64,000 nt of DNA from Modestobacter sp. L9-4 (GTDB lineage Bacteria > Actinomycetota > Actinomycetes > Mycobacteriales > Geodermatophilaceae): positions 1,488,001 through 1,552,000 of the forward strand of contig NZ_CP077800.1 in assembly GCF_019112525.1 (NCBI RefSeq), in the 5' to 3' direction. How positions within the stretch are numbered: position 1 is the first letter of the stretch; every line of letters starts with the position of its first letter. Both the position numbers and the translations under genes were made by a program. The notes under the pieces were generated by a model, which saw nothing but the letters and a program-made list of their open reading frames with translations, did not search any database and was not told the DNA's origin. Positions 59,821 through 64,000 of this stretch are shown one piece after another.

Positions 59821-61164
59821 TCAGCCGGTGGCGGCGACCACCGCGGCCAGCCGGGCCGCGACGGCGTCGGCCTGCTCCTGGGTGGGCGCCTCGACCATCA
59901 CCCGGACCAGCTGCTCGGTGCCCGAGGGGCGCAGCAGCACCCGCCCGGTGTCGCCGAGCTCCGCCTCGACCTCGTTGACCGCCCGGGCGACGTCCTCGCT
60001 CTCGGCGACGGCGAGCCGGTCGGTGACCGGGACGTTGACCAGGATCTGCGGCAGCTTCTGCACGACGGAGGCGAGCTCGGCCAGCGAGGCGCCGGTGGAG
60101 CTCATCCGCGACAGCAGCGCCAGACCGGTGAGCAGCCCGTCACCGGTGGTCGCCCAGTCGAGGAAGACCAGGTGACCGCTCTGCTCACCACCCAGGGACA
60201 GCCCGCGGGAGTGCAGCGCCTCGAGCACGTAGCGGTCACCGACCGCGGTCGTGGCGACGGCGATGCCCGCGGCGCGCATCGTGTGGTGGAAGCCGAGGTT
60301 GCTCATCACGGTGGCCACGACGGTGTCGTCGGTGAGGTTGCCGCTCTCGTGCAGGGCGAGGGCGCAGATGGCCAGGATGGCGTCGCCGTCGACGACGTCG
60401 CCGTCGGCGGTGACCGCCAGGCAGCGGTCGGCGTCGCCGTCGTGGGCGATGCCGATGTCGGCACCGTGCCGGGCGACGGCGTCCTTCAGCGGACCGAGGT
60501 GGGTCGAGCCGATGCCGTCGTTGATGTTCCAGCCGTCGGGCTCGCCGCCGATGACGTGCACCTGCGCACCGGCGCGGCGGTAGACCTCGGGGGCGCAGCG
60601 CGAGGCGGAGCCGTGCGCGCAGTCGACGACGACGCGCAGGCCGCGCAGCGGCTGGCGGAGGGCGGACAGCACGTGGTCCACGTAGTCCTCGGCCGCACCG
60701 GGGAGGTCACGCACGCGGCCGACCCCACCACCGGTGGGGCGGTGATCGTCGGGCTCGAGGCCGGCGACCCGCTGTTCGATCGACGCCTCGAGGGCGTCGG
60801 GCAGCTTGTGCCCGCCGCGGCTGAACAGCTTGATGCCGTTGTCGGGCATCGGGTTGTGACTGGCCGAGATCATCACACCGAGGTCGGCCTCGGTGCGGGC
60901 GGTCAGGTACGCCACGGCCGGCGTGGGCAGCACCCCGACCCGCAGGACCTCGGCGCCGGCGCTGGCCAGGCCCGCGACCACGGCCGCCTCCAGCATCTCC
61001 CCGCTGGCGCGGGGGTCGCGCCCCACGACCGCGACGGGACGTGAGGTCCCGTCGCGGTCGGAGAGCACGCTGGCGGCGGCGCGGGCCACGGACATGGCCA
61101 GCTCCGGCGTCAGGTCGGCGTTGGCCCGACCACGGACGCCATCGGTCCCGAAGAGGCGTCCCAT
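59821..61164 (-). CDS. glmM: Phosphoglucosamine mutase
   Basis: Converts GlcN-6-P to GlcN-1-P after GlmS. The 447-residue enzyme starts [15 protein letters not shown], has the phospho-serine S102 in [15 protein letters not shown], the magnesium loop [16 protein letters not shown] and the phosphate-binding [16 protein letters not shown]. It follows rpsI by 22 bp, the usual rplM-rpsI-glmM order in actinobacteria. Confidence 0.97.
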   Translation of the reverse strand: MGRLFGTDGVRGRANADLTPELAMSVARAAASVLSDRDGTSRPVAVVGRDPRASGEMLEAAVVAGLASAGAEVLRVGVLPTPAVAYLTARTEADLGVMISASHNPMPDNGIKLFSRGGHKLPDALEASIEQRVAGLEPDDHRPTGGGVGRVRDLPGAAEDYVDHVLSALRQPLRGLRVVVDCAHGSASRCAPEVYRRAGAQVHVIGGEPDGWNINDGIGSTHLGPLKDAVARHGADIGIAHDGDADRCLAVTADGDVVDGDAILAICALALHESGNLTDDTVVATVMSNLGFHHTMRAAGIAVATTAVGDRYVLEALHSRGLSLGGEQSGHLVFLDWATTGDGLLTGLALLSRMSSTGASLAELASVVQKLPQILVNVPVTDRLAVAESEDVARAVNEVEAELGDTGRVLLRPSGTEQLVRVMVEAPTQEQADAVAARLAAVVAATG

Positions 61165-61186
61165 GAACGGACTTCTCGCCGGGGGG

Positions 61187-61606
61187 TCAGCGCTTGGAGT
61201 ACTGGGGCGCCTTGCGGGCCTTCTTCAGGCCGTACTTCTTGCGCTCGACGACGCGGGGGTCACGAGTGAGGAAGCCGGCCTTCTTCAGCGCCGGACGGTC
61301 GTCGATCTCGATCTCGATGAGCGCGCGGGCGATGGCCAGGCGCAGCGCACCGGCCTGACCGGAGACGCCACCACCGTGCAGGATGCCGACGACGTCGTAC
61401 TGGTCGGCCTTCTCCAGGATGACGAACGGCTCACGGATGAGCTGCTGGTGCACCTTGTTGGGGAAGTAGTTCTCGATGGTGCGGCCGTTGAGCTTGAACT
61501 GGCCGGTGCCGGGGAGCAGACGCACCCGGACGATGGCCTCCTTGCGGCGGCCCACCGTCTGGATCGGACGCCCGTCGGCGTCGGTGATGGTCTGGGCGCT
61601 GGTCAC
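61187..61606 (-). CDS. rpsI: 30S ribosomal protein S9
   Basis: A 139-residue uS9 with [57 protein letters not shown] and the C-terminal [17 protein letters not shown] that reaches the decoding centre. GTG start overlaps the rplM stop by 4 bp. Confidence 0.97.
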   Translation of the reverse strand: MTSAQTITDADGRPIQTVGRRKEAIVRVRLLPGTGQFKLNGRTIENYFPNKVHQQLIREPFVILEKADQYDVVGILHGGGVSGQAGALRLAIARALIEIEIDDRPALKKAGFLTRDPRVVERKKYGLKKARKAPQYSKR

Positions 61607-62055
61607 TGGGACACCTGCTTGATCTCGAAGGGCTGGGGCTGCTGGGCGGCGTGCGGGTGCTCGGGGCCGGCGTAGACCTTGAGCTTGGAGAGCATCTGCC
61701 GGCCGAGCGAGTTGTGCGGCAGCATGCCCTTGATCGCCCGCTCGACGGTGCGGTCGGGACGGGTCTTGAGCTCGTCGCCGACGTTGATCGTCGTGAGGCC
61801 GCCCGGGTAGCCGGAGTGCCGGTAGGCGAGCTTCCGGTCGTTCTTGGAGCCGGTCAGCGCCACCTTGCCCGCGTTGACGATGACGACGAAGTCACCGGCG
61901 TCCACGTGCGGGGCGAACTGGGGCTTGTGCTTGCCGCGCAGCAGGATCGCGGTCTGGCTGGCGAGTCGACCGAGCACCACGTCGGTGGCGTCGATGACGT
62001 GCCAGGCCCGGGTGATGTCACCGGGCTTGGGGGTGTACGTGCGCACGAGGCTCAC
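61603..62055 (-). CDS. rplM: 50S ribosomal protein L13
   Basis: A 150-residue uL13: [111 protein letters not shown] at 62055 has GAAGGACA upstream. First gene of the rplM-rpsI-glmM run. Confidence 0.97.
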   Translation of the reverse strand: MSLVRTYTPKPGDITRAWHVIDATDVVLGRLASQTAILLRGKHKPQFAPHVDAGDFVVIVNAGKVALTGSKNDRKLAYRHSGYPGGLTTINVGDELKTRPDRTVERAIKGMLPHNSLGRQMLSKLKVYAGPEHPHAAQQPQPFEIKQVSQ

Positions 62056-62224
62056 TGTCCTTCGTCGTCGTCTGGCGGGTGGCTGGTGGGATCGCCTCAC
62101 CGAGCACGGGAGACTTGGGCTTGTCCGGTCGAGAAGACCAGGCCCCGGACACGCGCGCACCAACCGGCGTCGCGCACCAGCAGACGACGATACCAGCCGG
62201 GGGACCGCACGCTCCCGGCCGTGC

Positions 62225-62266
62225 TGCAGGGGCCCATCGCCGGCGTGCGCACGGTGGGCCCCTGCA
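62225..62266. terminator. Terminator downstream of the carbonic anhydrase gene
   Basis: A perfect 12-bp stem TGCAGGGGCCCA / TGGGCCCCTGCA encloses an 18-base GC-rich loop, 6 bp beyond the carbonic anhydrase stop on the minus strand. Confidence 0.65.
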
Positions 62267-62272
62267 CCGGGG

Positions 62273-62764
62273 TCAGGCCTGGACGACCTCCCGGACCTGT
62301 CCGGTGGCGACGTCGTAGACGGCACCGCGGACCTCGGTCGAGGCCAGGTAGGGCGCCTCGCTCGCGAGGCGCATCGACAGCCGGACGTCCTCGTCGCAGT
62401 CGGTGAAGGTCTGGGCCGGCCACGGGAGCCGGTGCCCGGTCGCCGACAGCACGGCGTCGGCGACCATCTGCTCGTCGGCCTTCTGCATGCCGCAGCCGGT
62501 GTGGTGCATGAAGAGCACGGCCTCGGTGCCCAGCAGGTGCTGGGAAACGGCGATGGAGCGCAGGGTGTCGTCGGTGACGACGCCGCCGGCGTTGCGCAGC
62601 ACGTGGGCGTCACCGGGCTCCAGCCCGAGCACGGCCTCGACGGGGATCCGGGCGTCCATGCAGGCCACCACGACCACCTGCCGGGACGGCGGCGCGGGCA
62701 GCAACCCGGGGAACCGCTCCGTCCACGCCTCGGTGGCGGCCAACATCCGGTCGATCTCGCTCAT
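62273..62764 (-). CDS. Beta-class carbonic anhydrase
   Basis: A 163-residue zinc enzyme interconverting CO2 and bicarbonate. Ligands C35, H88 and C91 are in ACMDARI and HHTGCGM, and the catalytic D37-R39 pair is present. It is the short actinobacterial type (like Rv1284). ATG at 62764 follows GAGGGGGAGC. Divergent from moeA. Confidence 0.93.
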   Translation of the reverse strand: MSEIDRMLAATEAWTERFPGLLPAPPSRQVVVVACMDARIPVEAVLGLEPGDAHVLRNAGGVVTDDTLRSIAVSQHLLGTEAVLFMHHTGCGMQKADEQMVADAVLSATGHRLPWPAQTFTDCDEDVRLSMRLASEAPYLASTEVRGAVYDVATGQVREVVQA

Positions 62765-62910
62765 CTGACTGCTCCCCCTCGTGACTGGTCGGTGCATCTT
62801 CGGCAGGGACCCCCGGGGAGTTGAGCCGCATCCCTCGCGGAGGGCACCCGGGCCGCGCGCGGGCCCACCCGGACGGGCGCCGGGGCGGGCACGTCGGACA
62901 GGATGGGACG

Positions 62911-64000
62911 GTGCGCACGGTCGAGCAACACCAGGCGGTGGTCGCCGGGCTGCTCGCCCCGCTGCCGGTCGAGGAGGTCGCGCTCGCCGCGGCCGCCGGG
63001 CGGGTGCTGGCCCGCGACCTCCCGGCGTTGGTCTCGCTGCCCGGCTTCACGAACTCCGCGATGGACGGCTACGCCGCCCGGCACGCGGAGGTCGGTGCGG
63101 CGAGCGAGGGGGCGCCCGTGCGGCTGCCGGTGGCCGAGGACGTCCCGGCCGGGCGCAGCGACGGCCCGCCCCTGCAGCCGGGCACCGTCCACCGGATCAT
63201 GACCGGCGCCCCGGTCCCGGACGGCGCCGACGTCATCGTGCCGGTGGAGCGCACCGACGCGGCCACCGACGTCGTCACGGTCACCGGCGCCCCGGCGGTG
63301 GGCACCCACCTGCGGCACGCCGGGGAGGACATCCGTGCCGGCGAGCTGGCGATGCCGGCCGGGACGGCGCTGGGGGCCGCGCAGCTGGGCCTGGCGGCCG
63401 CCGTGGGGTACGCGACCGTGCCGGTGCGCCGCCGCCCACGGGTGCTGGTGCTCTCCACCGGCAGCGAGCTGGTCGAGCCCGGCCGCCCGCTGGCCAGGGG
63501 CCAGATCTACGAGTCCAACTCGGTGCTGCTGGCCGCCGCCGTCACCGAGGCCGGTGGTGAGGCCCGCACCCTGCACTTCGTCCCCGACGACGTCGACCAG
63601 TTCCTGGCCACGGTCCGGGCCGAGCTGTCCTGGGCCGACGTCCTGGTCACCAGCGGCGGGGTGAGCGCCGGCGCCTACGAGGTGGTCAAGGACGCGTTCC
63701 GGGAGCTCGGGACCGTCGAGTTCGGCAAGGTCGCCATGCAGCCCGGTGGCCCGCAGGGCGCCGGCACCGTGGACGGCGTCCCGGTGGTCACCCTGCCGGG
63801 CAACCCGGTCAGCTCGTTCGTGTCCTTCGAGGTGTTCGTCCGGCCGGCGCTGCGCCGGGCGCTGGGCCACGCCTCCCCCGACCGGCTGCGCACCACCGCC
63901 CGGCTGACCGCCCCGCTGCGCTCCCCCGCCGGACGCCGCCAGTTCCTCCGCGGCCGCTTCGACGGCACGGTCGTCGACCAGGTCGGCGGCCCCGGTTCGC
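62911..64000 (+). CDS. moeA: Molybdopterin molybdotransferase, truncated by the window edge
   Basis: The first 363 codons of a MoeA-type protein that inserts molybdate into molybdopterin. It starts with GTG at 62911 and shows LPGFTNSAMDGYAAR, RIMTGAPVPDGADVIVPVE, VLVLSTGSELVEPG, IYESNSVLLAAAV, VLVTSGGVSAGAYEVVKDA, VEFGKVAMQPGGPQGAG and VTLPGNPVSSFVSFEVFVRPALRR, covering domains I-III. Only the C-terminal domain IV is missing, off the right edge. Confidence 0.94.
   Translation, partial: MRTVEQHQAVVAGLLAPLPVEEVALAAAAGRVLARDLPALVSLPGFTNSAMDGYAARHAEVGAASEGAPVRLPVAEDVPAGRSDGPPLQPGTVHRIMTGAPVPDGADVIVPVERTDAATDVVTVTGAPAVGTHLRHAGEDIRAGELAMPAGTALGAAQLGLAAAVGYATVPVRRRPRVLVLSTGSELVEPGRPLARGQIYESNSVLLAAAVTEAGGEARTLHFVPDDVDQFLATVRAELSWADVLVTSGGVSAGAYEVVKDAFRELGTVEFGKVAMQPGGPQGAGTVDGVPVVTLPGNPVSSFVSFEVFVRPALRRALGHASPDRLRTTARLTAPLRSPAGRRQFLRGRFDGTVVDQVGGPGS

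Noticed and set aside
57388-61044. A 1218-codon plus-strand frame and other very long frames opposite known genes
   Set aside because: They are antisense shadows of acpS, glmS and glmM, produced by high GC at third positions; the translations are low-complexity Arg/Gly/Ala/Val.

Overview
The window is a chromosomal segment from a very GC-rich actinobacterium. Codons end almost always in G or C, GTG and TTG starts are common, and a WhiB protein, a BldM-type regulator, CIRCE-controlled groES-groEL1 and a PerM-type protein are present. Gene order matches two conserved actinobacterial blocks: purH-purN-perM-sucD-sucC-M23 peptidase-uvrD/chorismate mutase, and guaB3-guaB-DUF5319-whiB-groEL1-groES-tsaD-rimI-tsaB-tsaE-alr-nnr-glmS-glmM-rpsI-rplM. 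The Geodermatophilaceae (Blastococcus/Geodermatophilus/Modestobacter) are the likely family; that placement is inferred from memory of such genomes, not from a search. Nearly everything is core genome. No prophage, insertion sequence, CRISPR array, rRNA or tRNA was seen.

Layout. 1-4.3 kb: nucleoside (BMP-type) ABC transporter on the minus strand. 4.6-9.9 kb: D,D-carboxypeptidase, YihY/BrkB membrane protein, 2H phosphoesterase, trpS and a HisC-like aminotransferase gene whose middle is replaced by about 557 bp of G-poor, pyrimidine-rich sequence. 9.9-13.3 kb: galE, a CorC-type membrane protein, a frameshifted CAP-domain protein. 13.3-14.4 kb: an AbiEi/DUF559-type nuclease gene between two copies of a 28-9-28 palindrome. 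14.4-25.2 kb: icd, mdh, DUF3017, folD, pentapeptide protein, purH, purN, perM-like, sucD, sucC. 25.3-32.8 kb: membrane protein, lipase, M23 peptidase, VOC protein, uvrD/pcrA, chorismate mutase with a leader peptide and hairpin, LmbE-type deacetylase. 32.7-36.4 kb: a PspC-histidine kinase/LuxR regulator pair next to two PspC-domain genes that share an upstream motif at the same distance from the ATG. 36.5-41.5 kb: guaA, guaB3, guaB, DUF5319. 41.5-42.7 kb: a second AbiEi/DUF559-type gene, again between two copies of its own palindrome (23-12-23). 42.8-48.3 kb: BldM-like regulator, whiB, GGDEF protein, groEL1, groES with CIRCE. 48.3-62.1 kb: methyltransferase, the tRNA t6A genes with alr, nnr, acpS, glmS, glmM, rpsI and rplM. 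62.2 kb to the end: carbonic anhydrase and a truncated moeA.

How the genes work together: purine synthesis (purN, purH, guaA, guaB, folate from folD), TCA cycle (mdh, icd, sucCD), peptidoglycan precursors and remodelling (glmS, glmM, alr, dacA-like, M23), tRNA t6A modification (tsaB/D/E), and envelope-stress sensing (PspC two-component cluster).

Most unusual signals: (1) two unrelated-in-sequence palindromes, each present as a pair around its own AbiEi/DUF559-type nuclease gene, reminiscent of REP/RAYT organisation but with a PD-(D/E)XK-type protein; (2) the alien-composition block inside the aminotransferase gene, which may be an assembly artefact; (3) the duplicated PspC promoter module; (4) a 7x16-bp perfect tandem array joined to a 26-bp-arm palindrome; (5) a leader peptide and hairpin before chorismate mutase.
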